Shown here in pieces: positions 28,227-39,458 of a stretch of DNA of 64,000 bases. The translations under genes were made by a program, and so were the position numbers. The number at the start of each line of letters is the position of its first letter. Within the stretch, counting starts at the first letter, position 1. The notes beneath the pieces are model-generated. The model was not told the origin of the DNA. It searched no databases and saw only the letters and a program-made list of their open reading frames with translations. Source of the DNA: Turbatrix aceti (lineage: Eukaryota > Nematoda > Chromadorea > Rhabditida > Panagrolaimidae). The stretch lies in assembly GCA_963969345.1 (NCBI GenBank), contig OZ017766.1:682001-746000 (forward strand), in the 5' to 3' direction.

Positions 28227-28864
28227 CAAGGTGTTGCATGTCGTGTAAGGGCTTGTCCAGAAATTACGTCATTGCAAGAGGGGGGGAGGGGGGTCAGTCC
28301 AAAAATGACGGAAAATGATGGAGGGGGGAGGGGGGTACTGCTCAAAATGACGTCATTAAAAAATTTCAAGAATTGGCTTACGAATTTTCTAAATTTCAGT
28401 TTTTTTGTCAAAATGCGCTGAAAACTAACTGTTCTTGTTCCAATATAATTATGTTTCACCAATCATTTTTTTAAATATGACCGACTCCGAACAGGCTTCT
28501 TAAAAAAAAATAATAACTACACAATAATTTCGGCATATAGTTTTCGAAAGTAGTTTTTAGCAAAATTGATAAACCAAAACTTGCAAAAAAACACTAAAAA
28601 ATGACAAAATTTTTTTCAAAATGACGTCATTTAGGGGGGGGGGGGTCCGGGGTGCCCCACCTTGCAATGACGACCGATGACAGAGGGGGAAGGGGGGTAA
28701 AAAATCACCGATTTTGCGATGACGTAATTTCTGGACAAGCCCTAAGTTACACGAGCTACACGACGAAAATTCACTGATTTACATGGTTTTTCCCTTGTTT
28801 TTAACTCATTTACATAAATTTTCGTCGTGTAGTTCGTGTAACTTACACGACATGCAACACCTTG
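28227..28864. mobile_element. hAT-like MITE with CAAGGTGTTGCA termini
   Basis: The termini CAAGGTGTTGCATGTCGTGT and complement are flanked by a perfect 8-bp duplication AATCAAGG (28219-28226, 28865-28872). Without the nested insertion and its TAA copy the element is only about 140 bp, mostly an inverted repeat with CTACACGACGAAAATT arms. It inserted at the start of a further CAAGGTGTTGCAT sequence (28868). Confidence 0.8.
28249..28742. mobile_element. PIF/Harbinger-like MITE nested in a hAT-like MITE
   Basis: 494 bp with ends GGGCTTGTCCAGAAATTACG / its complement, flanked by TAA on both sides (28246-28248, 28743-28745). Removing it restores GTCGTGTAAGTTACACGA, which pairs with the other arm of the host element. 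This confirms a 3-bp TAA duplication, the PIF/Harbinger signature. Related pieces lie at 25815-26087 and 8322-8352. Confidence 0.8.
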
Positions 28865-28867
28865 AAT

Positions 28868-29323
28868 CAAGGTGTTGCATTTGAATTATTTACGCTAGCC
28901 GCGCAGAATGAAGAATAGTCCAAATAGGCAGTGCTTTTTTTGCACTGCTTATTTTCTTCATTTTAAGCAATGAATTATTTTCATGAAAATAAGAACAAGC
29001 AAATCTGGCGGTGCTTATTTTCATGATTTTAATACCTCATTAGAATAAAGCTGCTTAAAAATCGCAAAATAAGCAGCTATTTTTACTTTTCCGATCATAA
29101 AGCAAGGTGTTGCAAATCGTGTACTTTACACGCACGCACGACACGAAGCTATTAGGCGACGTCGTGTCGTGTAGCTTTGAATTTCCCTACACGACACGAT
29201 CGTCGTTTGCTACACGACGTCGCCTCGTGCGATCGTGTAGCTTTCAAACCTACACGACAGGCGACGTCGTGTAGTACACACGACAGGCGACGTCGTGTAG
29301 TACACACGACAGGCGACGTCGTG
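28868..29323. repeat. CAAGGTGTTGCA / CGACGTCG word repeats, incomplete
   Basis: Two further starts of the CAAGGTGTTGCA terminus (28868 and 29103). The second is followed by arrays of CGACGTCGTGTAG / CTACACGACA. No closing terminus is found; the array abuts the truncated fold-back element at 29324. Confidence 0.55.
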
Positions 29324-31029
29324 GAGTACGACCCAGCACTTTTTACACTTTCAAATGTTTTGAGTCTAAGTTGTAGGCCTTTTGGGGCAAGGTCTAAAAC
29401 CGCAATATTTTGATTTAAAAAAATCGAATTCTGGAGATTTGGTTTCAGAAGTGTTTTTCATCAAAACTATTCCACAAGTTTCTTTGGAAATGTAAAGATC
29501 TGAAAATTTTTATACGGGGGTTTTGGGGGAAGGGGAATTCAGTGACATACTCAGAATTTTCAAAAAACATCTGCAAGTATTTTTTTATTAATTTCATGTT
29601 TACTAAAATTTTTGCAGCGTCCGTGTAATATCCACCGGAACGGGTTTGACAAGCCTATCTTGTAGCCCGTTTTTTTCTACGTATTATCGAATCAATGAAA
29701 AAAAAATAAGTGGTCGAGCCAATGGCGATATCGGGCCATTTGTAGCTGTGAGGGGTCGGATAATGGTCAAAAATAAGACGCGCTCGCTGCCTGCACTCTC
29801 GCTGCTCTCAGTGGTTTCTTTTCGTACAGCGCGCGGTGCTCTCTTTCTCGCGCCTTTTTTCGGAAAATTGAAACCCAAAATGAGTGTATGTTGCGCGAAT
29901 TAATATTGTGAAGCCAAAAAATAGATACAAATTCAGGGGTTACACCGTTTTGTAGGCCGAAAAAATTCCTACAAGATGTTTTTTCGCGTTTTGTTAAGAA
30001 ATGCTTCACCACGGCCTCAGGCGTTTTAACAAGTAGGGTTCGGGAGAATCGCTACCGTATGACCACACAACATGGTAAGTAGCTGAAAACTTCGTTGTTG
30101 ATAAAAAAGATACTGCTGTATTGATTGGTGATATTCACTTTTTGATCAAAGTTCTTAAAAGTTCCGAAATTTTCAAATTTCCGGAAAAAAACGTTTTTTT
30201 GGTCATTTATTGATTCAATATCAAAAAATTGAGTAAGCCATTCAAAAGGAAATTTAGTTTTTAGTCTATACTGAAATTTTCAGAATTTGTGCTGCATTTT
30301 GAAGATCTGTGGATTTTTTCTACCGTACCCTACTCGATTTTGATCAAATTTTGTCCGATAATTTCAAAAAACGCGTCAAAATGTTTCAAATAATATCACA
30401 AATACAAATCTAACACAAAAAAGTAAAATATTTGAATTTAGACCAGGCCACAGCCGGAGGCGCGCGAAAGAGAGCACCGTGCGCTGTACGAAAAGAAACT
30501 AGTGAGGGACCAGTGAGAGCAGAGAGAGTGCAGGCAGCGAGCGCGTCCTATCTTTAACCATTATCCGACCCTTCACAGCTACAAATGCCCCGATATCGCC
30601 ATTGGCTCGACCACTTATTTTTTTTTCATTGATTCGATAATACGTAGAAAAAAACGGGCTACAAGATAGGCTTGTCAAACCCGTTCCGGTGGATATTACA
30701 CGGACGCTGCAAATTTTTTAGTAAACGTGAAATTAATAAAAAAATACTTGCAGATGTTTTTTAAAACTTCTGAGTATGTCACTGAATTCCCCTTCCCCCA
30801 AAACCCCCGTATAAAAATTTTCAGATCATTACATTTCCAAAGAAACTTGTGGAATAATTTTGATGAAAAACACTTCTGAAGCCAAATCTCCAGAATCCGA
30901 TTTTTTTAAATCAAAATATCGCGGTTTTAGATTTTGCCCCAAAAGGCCTACAACTTAGACTCAAAACATTTGAAAGTGTAAAAAGTGCTGGGTCGTCCAT
31001 CCTAAATTTTCTCGCAGAGTCTGTCTTAA
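29324..31029. mobile_element. TTAA fold-back element, family C, copy 1 (left end missing)
   Basis: Palindromic and collinear with copy 2 (31026-32771) but lacking its first 41 bp. The right end is CTCGCAGAGTCTGTCTTAA. The arms contain a matching GCGCGCTCGCTGCCTGCAC-type block and a GTTCCGGTGGATATTACACG block in inverted orientation. Confidence 0.8.
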
Positions 31030-32771
31030 GACAGACTCTGCGAGAAAATTTAGGAACAAGGGGGAGAGTACGACCCAGCACTTTTTACACTTTCAAATGT
31101 TTTGAGTCTAAGTTGTAGGCCTTTTGGGGCAAGGTCTAAAACCGCGATATTTTGATTTAAAAAAATCGGATTCTGGAGATTTGGCTTCAGAAGTGTTTTT
31201 CATCAAAATTATTCCACAAGTTTCTTTGGAAATGTAATGATCTGAAAACTTTTATACGGGGGTTTTGGGGGAAGGGGAATTCAGTGACATACTCAGAATT
31301 TTTAAAAAACATCTGCAAGTATTTTTTTATTAATTTCACGTTTACTAAAAAATTTGCAGCGTCCGTGTAATATCCACCGGAACGGGTTTGACAAGCCTAT
31401 CTTGTAGCCCGTTTTTTTCTACGTATTATCGAATCAATGGAAAAAAAATAAGTGGTCGAGCCAATGGCGATATCGGGGCATTTGTAGCTTTGAAGGGTCG
31501 GATAATGGTCAAAAATAAGACGCGCTCGCTGCCTGCACTCTCTCTGCTCTCAGTGGTTTCTTTTCGTACAGCGCGCGGCGCTCTCTTTCTCGCGCCTTTT
31601 TTCGGAAAATTGAAACCCAAAATGAATGTATGTTGCGCGGATTAATATTGTGAAGCCAAAAAATAGATACAAATTCAGGGGTTACACCGTTTTGTAGGCC
31701 GAAAAAATTCCTACAAGATGTTTTTTCGCGTTTTGTTAAGAAATGCTTCACCACGGCCTCAGGCGTTTTAACAAGTAGGGTTCAGGAGAATCGCTACCGT
31801 ATGACCACACAACATGGTAAGTAGCTGAAAACTTCGTTATTGATAGAAAAGATACTGCTGTATCGATTGGTGATATTCACTTTTTGATCAATGTTCTTAA
31901 AAGTTCCGAAATTGTCAAATTTCCGGAAAAAAACGTTTTTTTGGTTATTTATTGATTCAATATCAAAAAATTGAGTAAGCCATTCGAAAGGAAATTTAGT
32001 TTTTAGTCTATACTGAAATTTTCAGAATTTGTGCTGCATTTTGAAGATCTGTGGATTTTTTCTACCGTACCCTACTCGATTTTGATCAAATTTTGTCCGA
32101 TAATTTCAAAAAATGCATCAAAATGTTTCAAATAATATCACAAATACAAATCTCACACAAAAAAGTAAAACATTTAAATTTGGACCAGGCCACAGCCGGA
32201 GGCGCGCAAAAGAGAGCACCGCGCGATGTACGAAAAGAAACTAGTGAGGGACCAGTGAGAGCAGAGAGAGTGCAGGCAGCGAGCGCGTCCTATCTTTAAC
32301 CATTATCCGACACTTCACAGCTACAAATGCCCCGATATCGCCATTGGCTCGACCACTTATTTTTTTTTCATTGATTCGATAATACGTAGAAAAAAACGAG
32401 CTACAAGATAGGCTTGTCAAACCCGTTCCGGTGGATATTACACGGACACTGCAAATTTTTTAGTAAACGTGAAATTAATAAAAAAATACTTGCAGATGTT
32501 TTTTAAAAATTCTGAGTATGTCACTGAATTCCCCTTCCCCCAAAACCCCCGTATAAAAATTTTCAGATCATTACATTTCCAAAGAAACTTGTGGAATAAT
32601 TTTGATGAAAAACACTTCTGAAGCCAAATCTCCAGAATCCGATTTTTTTAAATCAAAATATCGCGATTTTAGACCTTGCCCTAAAAGGCCTACTACTTAG
32701 ACTCAAAACATTTGAAAGTGTAAAAAGTGCTGGGTCGTCCATCCTAAATTTTCTCGCAGAGTCTGTCTTAA
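31026..32771. mobile_element. TTAA fold-back element, family C, copy 2 (complete)
   Basis: 1,746 bp with ends TTAAGACAGACTCTGCGAGA and complement. It shares its left TTAA with copy 1. Long inverted arms meet around a middle near 31,900-32,000. Open frames in the arms are mirror images and not genes. Confidence 0.85.
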
Positions 32772-32772
32772 A

Positions 32773-33335
32773 CAGTGTTGTCGGGTTCGGAAATTTTTCT
32801 GGCAACCCGACCCGAACCCGAAACCGAACCCGAAAATTTCGGGTTACCCGACCCGAACTCGAACCTGAACCCAAAAAATTCGGGTAACCCGACCCGAAAC
32901 CCGAAATTTTCGGGTTTTGGGCGGGTTAGCTGAAGAACCAGACCCGAAACCCGAATTTTTTTTTTCATAAAATCGGTAAATTTATTTAATTGTACTTAAT
33001 CTTTTGCATTGTGGAGGCGAATATAACAAACATTGCGTCTTCAGAAGCAAATTTTTGACATGTTTAACGGTTTTTTTCAACTTTTTTTCTCATTTTGACT
33101 TTTATTGTCGGGTTCTCAAACCCGAAATTTGGAAAACCCGACCCGAACCCGAAACCGAACCAGACATTTTCGGGTAACCCGACCCGAACCCGAAACCGAA
33201 CCAGACATTTTCGGGTAACCCGACCCGAACCCGAACCTGAACCCGAAAAATTCGGGTAACCCGACCCGAAACCCGGGATTTTCGGGTCGGGTTCGGGTCG
33301 GGTCGGGTTTCGGGTCGGGTAACCCGACAACACTG
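32773..33335. mobile_element. hAT-like MITE, CGGGTTCGGGT word family
   Basis: 563 bp with termini CAGTGTTGTCGGGT / ACCCGACAACACTG and arrays of ACCCGACCCGAA at both ends. Flanks GTCTTAAA and CCCCCAAG do not match, so the target duplication is lost. It begins one base after the TTAA of the preceding fold-back element. Confidence 0.75.
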
Positions 33336-33452
33336 CCCCCAAGTTTCCGGTGATCGATATAAGTGCTACATTTTGTTGCATATGTGCAAGTGCAGACTGA
33401 TAAGTGCAAGTCTAATGTCATTGTAATCAGAGGCAGGTGGACCACCCGTGAA

Positions 33453-34080
33453 CAGTGTTCCGTTCTGGCCAAAATCGACTCTCGACTCTGACTCAGAGTC
33501 GAGAGTCGAGAGTCGAAAGAGTCGACTCTTTCGACTCCGACTCCCAGAATCGACTCTTTGACTCCGAGTTAAAATAGGTTCACAAAAAATGCATCAATAA
33601 ACGCCTAAAACTGCGTGCTTTCATCTTTAACGAGTTTTTATTTTACAAAATCAAACATTTGGCATCAAAAATGGCTATAAAAGTGTATTTTTTTCAAAAA
33701 ATTTTCATCAAAGAGTCGACTCCAAAGAGTCAAAAGGTCATTTTGTAAAAATCGACTCTCGACTCTGACTGTCGCGAATTCTTCGCGAACGCGGTTCAAC
33801 ACCAACGCGAAATCTACATAACTCCAGCAATTTCTCTATATATATGTTGTTTTCCTTTCCTTTAAAGAACTCTTACTTCCTTACTCTTACATTTACGTTT
33901 CTGTACGTACTGACAATAAATTCTTCCTACTGACTCTCGATTTCTCTGTGAAGCTTCCCTCGCGTGGCCCGTTCCGCTGTGGAACGGAGGGAAGTTCTCC
34001 ACACTGACTCTGACTCTCGACTCTCAGAGTCAGAGTCAGAGTCAAAGAGTCGACTCTGAGTCGGAGTCAGCGGAACACTG
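33453..34080. mobile_element. hAT-like MITE, GAGTCGACTC word family
   Basis: 628 bp with termini CAGTGTTCCG / CGGAACACTG and a perfect 8-bp duplication CCCGTGAA (33445-33452, 34081-34088). Ends are arrays of GAGTCGACTCTGACTC words. It holds a solo LTR at 33770-34003. Confidence 0.88.
33770..34003. mobile_element. Solo LTR nested in a hAT-like MITE
   Basis: 234 bp running TGTCGCGAATTC ... TTCTCCACA, with TG/CA ends and a perfect 5-bp duplication CTGAC (33765-33769, 34004-34008). An AATAAA lies inside. The size and 5-bp duplication fit a solo LTR left by recombination of an LTR retrotransposon. CTGAC also occurs in the host word array, so a chance match is possible but the clean borders argue against it. 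Confidence 0.78.
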
Positions 34081-34088
34081 CCCGTGAA

Positions 34089-34611
34089 ATTCCGGCTAGC
34101 GTATAGAGGGGTAGCGGAGCACCACAAAGTGCACGGCCAGCCTTGGTGTGATATGCAAAAATTGAACTTTTAAACAAAAAAATACTGCAAATATTTTTTT
34201 ATCCTATTTTGATAACAAGTTGTTCCTGTCATAATAAAAAAAAACGCCCAAATGCAATCTGATTAGAACGATGCGGGCAGGAATGCGAACGATCGTGTTT
34301 GCATGGACATCTGAAAGGAGCAGGAATCGTGCCTATTTCAGTTACAGATCGGCAAATCTTCCTTCTTTCACGCCACTTTGCCCTTGAAAAAGCCGTAATA
34401 CTTTATAAAAGTTGCCTATACCACATCGGAGTGCAACACAACATGTCATGCCCGTACTGACCTTATCTTGCATAAAACGAACAATAAGACACAGCTACCG
34501 GAACTCAACTAACAAATCACTGCAATTAATACCAGAAAAACAGAAAACACACATTATTATATTTAAAAACGCGCTCGCAGCGGTCTTATTGCTTGGGTTA
34601 CCAGGATTGCA
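34089..34611. other. Downstream of NTE, nothing recognised
   Basis: 523 bp of sequence without a supported gene, repeat family or poly(A) signal that I can place with confidence. Confidence 0.4.
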
Positions 34612-37600
34612 TCAGGGAGAGTGTTCCGAATCTGATTTGTAGTCATCGCCTGCGCCGTTGCTTTTCTGCGGCGAATCCGTCGTGAGCTGCGTCGAGGATG
34701 ACGACGGGGGACGAGGGGTCTTGCTTCGGTCTGGATCGTCTTCGAGGTCGTCTTCGTCGTCGGAGTCTCCCTCTTCGTCGCCTGCTTGAAAAATTAGGTA
34801 AAACAAGTGTTCGTTGTAAGAAAAACCCTTTCTTTGAAGCCAAACCAACCTTCATCGTCCCACTCGTGAATATCGTAGACGTCAACGCTTTTCGAATGCG
34901 CAAACGTTGTCGGTATTCTGAAGACCTGGGCCGCGAGATCGGTGAATGAAGTGCTCCGGGTGACGCCAGGCGAGCGGTCTCTTCTTGAGGGTGTCTTTTT
35001 AGGTACATTGGGCTGCATGATTGCTCGCAGCGACGGATGTTTTTCCATCATTTCATCAACCGCGTGAATGCCATATGTGTATCCGATTTCCTGAACACAA
35101 AAAGATGGTCCGCAAAAAATTGTTTGGTCCCTCCATTTTCCGAAAAAAAGGCATATCGAGTCGATAATCCCGTAGAGACCACATTTCATGAACAAACACT
35201 ACCACAAATTTTGTTCGTTGCAGCCCCGCTTATGGCGTGAGAATCTGCCCGCAGTGGAGGAAAAAAGAACAACTCACTCGAATGGCATCAAACTTGTGAA
35301 AATCCAACGTCATAAACGGTTCTATCGGCGGCCGCATGTAGTACACATATGGGGCTTTTTTGACGAGCTCCAGTTGACGTACGCATGACACATAGGCTAG
35401 TCGGCTCTGAAAATAGCTTGATAAATGCGCCACTTTTATTCGAGAAAAAAACAAATTTTGGTTTACTAAAATCAGGCAAATCAGGCGGAACTCAAATACA
35501 CACATAATGTTCAGGCCTCCGTTTGTTGGCAGTGTTATGGTGTTAGTTCTTTTTTTTTCGAAGCAACGAGAGATTCCTTTTATCGTTTGCGTTTTCTAAT
35601 TTATTGTTTTAAATACTCGTTTCACCGTTGCGCGGATCGCATCGATGGATGCTGCTAAACGCTTTTTCGAAGTCCCTGAATCACATGTCATACCGTATGT
35701 GATCCAGGCATGTCAATTGGGTTTTTCATTGTTTCACCAAAGTCGAACGACAAACCTGAATCTCCTGCATAGAAAGCACCTTGATGGGTTGATCCCAAAA
35801 TTTGTACTTTCTCCACAAAACCCAGAATCCAGATAGATGATCACCGTAATCCGTGAGGTTATTTTCAGTCGCTGACCCAACGTCGCTTGCAATGACGAAT
35901 TTCGCGCCGAGAGATCTGAAAAGCACCGTAAGCCGTGTCGCAAACCAAACCATGCCCAAAACCCACTTCATAACATCGGCAGGAAGGTTGTTGACGTAGC
36001 CTCCATCGAGGAGAAGATGCGCGTCTGTCGGGTCGCAGAGGGGCGGCAGATAGCCCGCAAGCGACATCGAGGCCCTCGAATACATCCAAACAGGCCCTGT
36101 CCGATGAATCCTCATCTCCGATGCCGTGATATCGGTCGTAATGCAAAAGTAGGGTAGCCAGAGGTCTTCGATGGTTTTCGTGTCAAAGAGTTCTTGAAGG
36201 GTCGCGTTAAATCCACGGCCCGTGAATATAGCCGAGTGCGCGTAGGTGAGGTCAAAAATTTGTCGCCAAATCGATGAAACCGTCGAAAACCACGAAGCTG
36301 CCCTCGTCGTGAGAAGGTCAAAGTGGGGGTGTTCCGCGTAGAGTGCCGAGATCATAGATCCGATCGACGTGCCCCCGACGATGTCGACAGGGACCCCGGA
36401 TTGCCTGAGGGCTTGAATTACGCCAATGTGCGACGCGCCCCTGGCACCTCCTCCTCCGAGGACCAGACCCACAGCATTTCCCGTCAGGACCCGTCCAAGT
36501 CGGGAGAAGTCACTGTGAACGTCCGCGATGCCCTGGGACTGGACTGCGGCTTCGTAGTGGTCAAGGATGGTTTCCTCGTCGATTTCTCCGTCGGCAGTCA
36601 GGTGACCAAACATCCTTCGGGGCGCCCGGACGTGGTAGTGCCCACTGAACCAGGATCCCTTGAGCCATTCGATGGTTCCGGAGGGAAGCTTGGCTTTCTG
36701 GCCTTTTTCGGGTTCCGGCCAGAGCAGAATGAGTTCCTTCCTCGTCCGGATGCCGTCCTGGTTCATCTTGAGGTGTTCCTCAAAGAAGCGATGGGTTTGA
36801 GGCTTTCGATCGCCGCGGCCGACCACCAAGATGGCATCTGCTTGGCGCAGGCATCGTCGGGTCCAGTTGGTGGCCGTGTAGTCGCATTCGTAAACGACGA
36901 GGGGGTAGTTGTCCTCCTGGGCGCTAAGCCAGTGCATCAGACGGTAGTCTGCGAGTCTGAAAGCATTATCGTTGTAAGACCAGTCGTTTGAATTCCCCCT
37001 CGTTAAAAAAGCCCACTTTTCCAGACAGGACTCCCCGAGCTGTCGAGACACATGTTTGGCACTCAGCCTGAGCACCTTGGTGTTCGCCTCCAGCGCGTGA
37101 AGCAGCTCGCAGGTAAACGACGTGATGGGCACCTCGCTCGAGGCCGGAACGATCGCCACGGTATGGAGATTCTTCAGCTGCCCCAGGGAATCGTTCGGCA
37201 TGGTATCGAGGTTGTACGGCGGCTGATGGAGTAGGTCAAAGGTCCCTCGCGTATCGTTGTAACTCTGACCCAGCAGCTTGACCAGTCTGAACCCAGATTG
37301 AGGGTACTGCATTTTGATAAAATTCAGCAGGCCGTCGGGGACCTGTGCGAGGTGAGAAAACCTCACGGCGAGGACCGTCGTCTTGCGCGGCTGCTTCTGG
37401 ATGACCTCGATCATGCCCAGCACGTCGCCCTGGCCGAACTCAGCAACCGCGTTTTTCTTGTCCACGGAGCGCATTCTGCCGGAGAGCACGACGAAGAGAG
37501 CCTTCGCCTGATCGCCCTGCCGGTAGACAGCCTGTCCGGAGTCAACAAAAACCCAGTCGATGGCAAAGTCGACGATCCGGATGAAGGGGGTGAGTCTGAG

Positions 37601-39458
37601 GAGGACGAGTCGCGCGAGAGCGAGCTGCACTGCCGGCCGGTCCTTCGAAATCTCATCAATGTCCGATTTTTTCAAAATGGCAATCGTAGTTGACGGCAAC
37701 GCTCCGGCGACCCGGAAGAAGGATGGCTCGGCTGTCAGCAGCTGCAGGGCACCGACAAAGCCTCCGGGATGAACGAACGCCGACCAGGGGTAGCAGAAGT
37801 CGTCTTCCTCCTCTGCGTCGTTCGGTCTCGTCAAAGTCAGGCTGCCAGAGACGACGAGCATGAGTGCGGGATCGTCGTTTGATCCCTTTTCGACCACAAC
37901 TTCGTTTTCCTCGACGGTGACCAGTTTGAGCCTGGGGGCAATGGCGTTGTGGCCCTCGCCGTGCGACAAGCCGAGTGCCTCGCCGAAGGCCTTGGTCGCG
38001 ACAGAGATCTGCTCGCTGGCGTAGTCGCTGCTCGAGAGACGTCGTTTCCTCGGCCACCGCTTTCCTCCGCCAAGGCGAACCGATCGGACAGATATTCTGC
38101 GTTCCTTGTCGGCAGAGGCGGGATCGAGACGCTTTTGAAGGAGCTCTTCCCCCAGTCCGAGGTACTGGTGCATCGTGGTCATCGTGACGTGGAGAAGGCG
38201 AGTTGCTATGATCTGGATGGGCCGCATCCATTGCTCCGGATTCGCCTGGCAGTCGTCGTAGTAGTGAGTCACCTGGTACCTGGCCACACGCGTGTTTTCC
38301 ATGCCAGCACGAACTGTCAGGTTTTTAAACGTGCTTGGTTGCTTCTGAAACCCCAAATGAACACTTTACGGGTGTCTTTTCAAGTCGAAAACTCACCAGA
38401 AGTATATCGAGCAAGGAGAGGTAACTAAAGAACGTCTGGCCCTTTTCGATGGTCCTAACGAGATACTCCTTACCATTCTGCACAATGTACATCAGCAGCG
38501 CCCCCTCAAGCACGACCAGAATCGAGTCATCCGGGTCTCCGGGCCCAAAAACAGTTGCATCAAGCGGATACGTCGAAACATCGATGTCAAATCCCTCAGC
38601 AGGCCACTCGTTTGGCAATTCGAGGATCTGAATAATGTGTCGCAGGTAGAAGTATTCCGGCCGAAGGTTTTGTGGGATTTCAGGTAACTCAGAGGGCTCA
38701 AAGTACTCGGTAGGAGGCTTTGGAAGAACCTCACGGGCAATCTCGGAGATCTGGCGTCGGTACTGTTGGGAGCGGTTGCCGATGATGTGCTTGGCTGCGA
38801 CGCGGGCAAATTGAAAGGGTCCTCCGCTGACGGAGTGCCGTCGACGACTAGAGCCCATGAAAGACTCCTGCGCGCCCTTGATCGTTTCGTCTTGGGGTGA
38901 GATATCGTTTTTGCCTAAAAAATGTCGCTTTTCCTTTGCCCCGATATTACTGTGCATTTTTTTAATTAAACGAAAATCATCTCTCGAATTGCATTAAAAA
39001 AGCTTTGTCCCCTCCATTTTTTAAATCCCCGAATAGATCACTAATCTCCCATTCATATCGTCCTAAATTATTGATCCGTTGCCGTGAGAACCACCCTTTT
39101 TTCTGCCTAGAGTCGTATTTCAAACAACCCCGGCGTCCACCCTTGGAAAAAAAACTTTTTAGCTACAAAAAAATATTCCGGCCAGTCGGGTCCCCAACAA
39201 TGAACTAGCACCTCAGCATCGTTATCAGAGCGCATTTTGTGTTATCAAGATAAATTCAATACTTACTTTCATCGTTCTTCGAAGCATCCCGTGAAGAATT
39301 CCAAAGCCATACAAAAATATACAAAAAAATGGCTCCGACAAGAATTGTGGCAACAAAATTTGCCGTGATATCGAGAATAAACTGAAAAACACATTTTATG
39401 AATTCTAGGGCAAAAAAAACACAGGCAATCAGAAAAAACCTACATCGAACATCGTCAT
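34612..39458 (-). CDS. NTE: Neuropathy target esterase (PNPLA6/7) lysophospholipase
   Basis: Eight exons (39458-39444, 39381-39267, 38914-38397, 38344-35967, 35915-35756, 35406-35278, 35090-34850, 34784-34612) give 1,242 aa. A short N-terminus precedes one transmembrane helix ([18 protein letters not shown]). Three cyclic-nucleotide-binding-like domains follow, for example around [19 protein letters not shown], residues 350-450 and 475-560. The patatin domain has the oxyanion loop GGGGARG (846-852), the nucleophile Ser876 in GTSIG, and Asp996 in DGGYVNNLP: the complete Ser-Asp dyad. The C-terminus keeps [17 protein letters not shown] and an acidic tail. NTE hydrolyses lysophosphatidylcholine and phosphatidylcholine at the ER. 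Exon 1 codes only MTMFD; an in-frame TAA upstream with no AG between makes this the likely start. A longer alternative N-terminus at about 39840-39700 is not excluded. Confidence 0.94.

Noticed and set aside
29200..29323. Regular CGACGTCGTGTAGTACACACGA repeats that might suggest a CRISPR array
   Set aside because: The genome is eukaryotic, spacers are not unique, and the repeats are the word array of a transposon.
35645..35836. Plus-strand frame starting with ATG within NTE
   Set aside because: It lies over an NTE intron and exon 5 in antisense and has no support.
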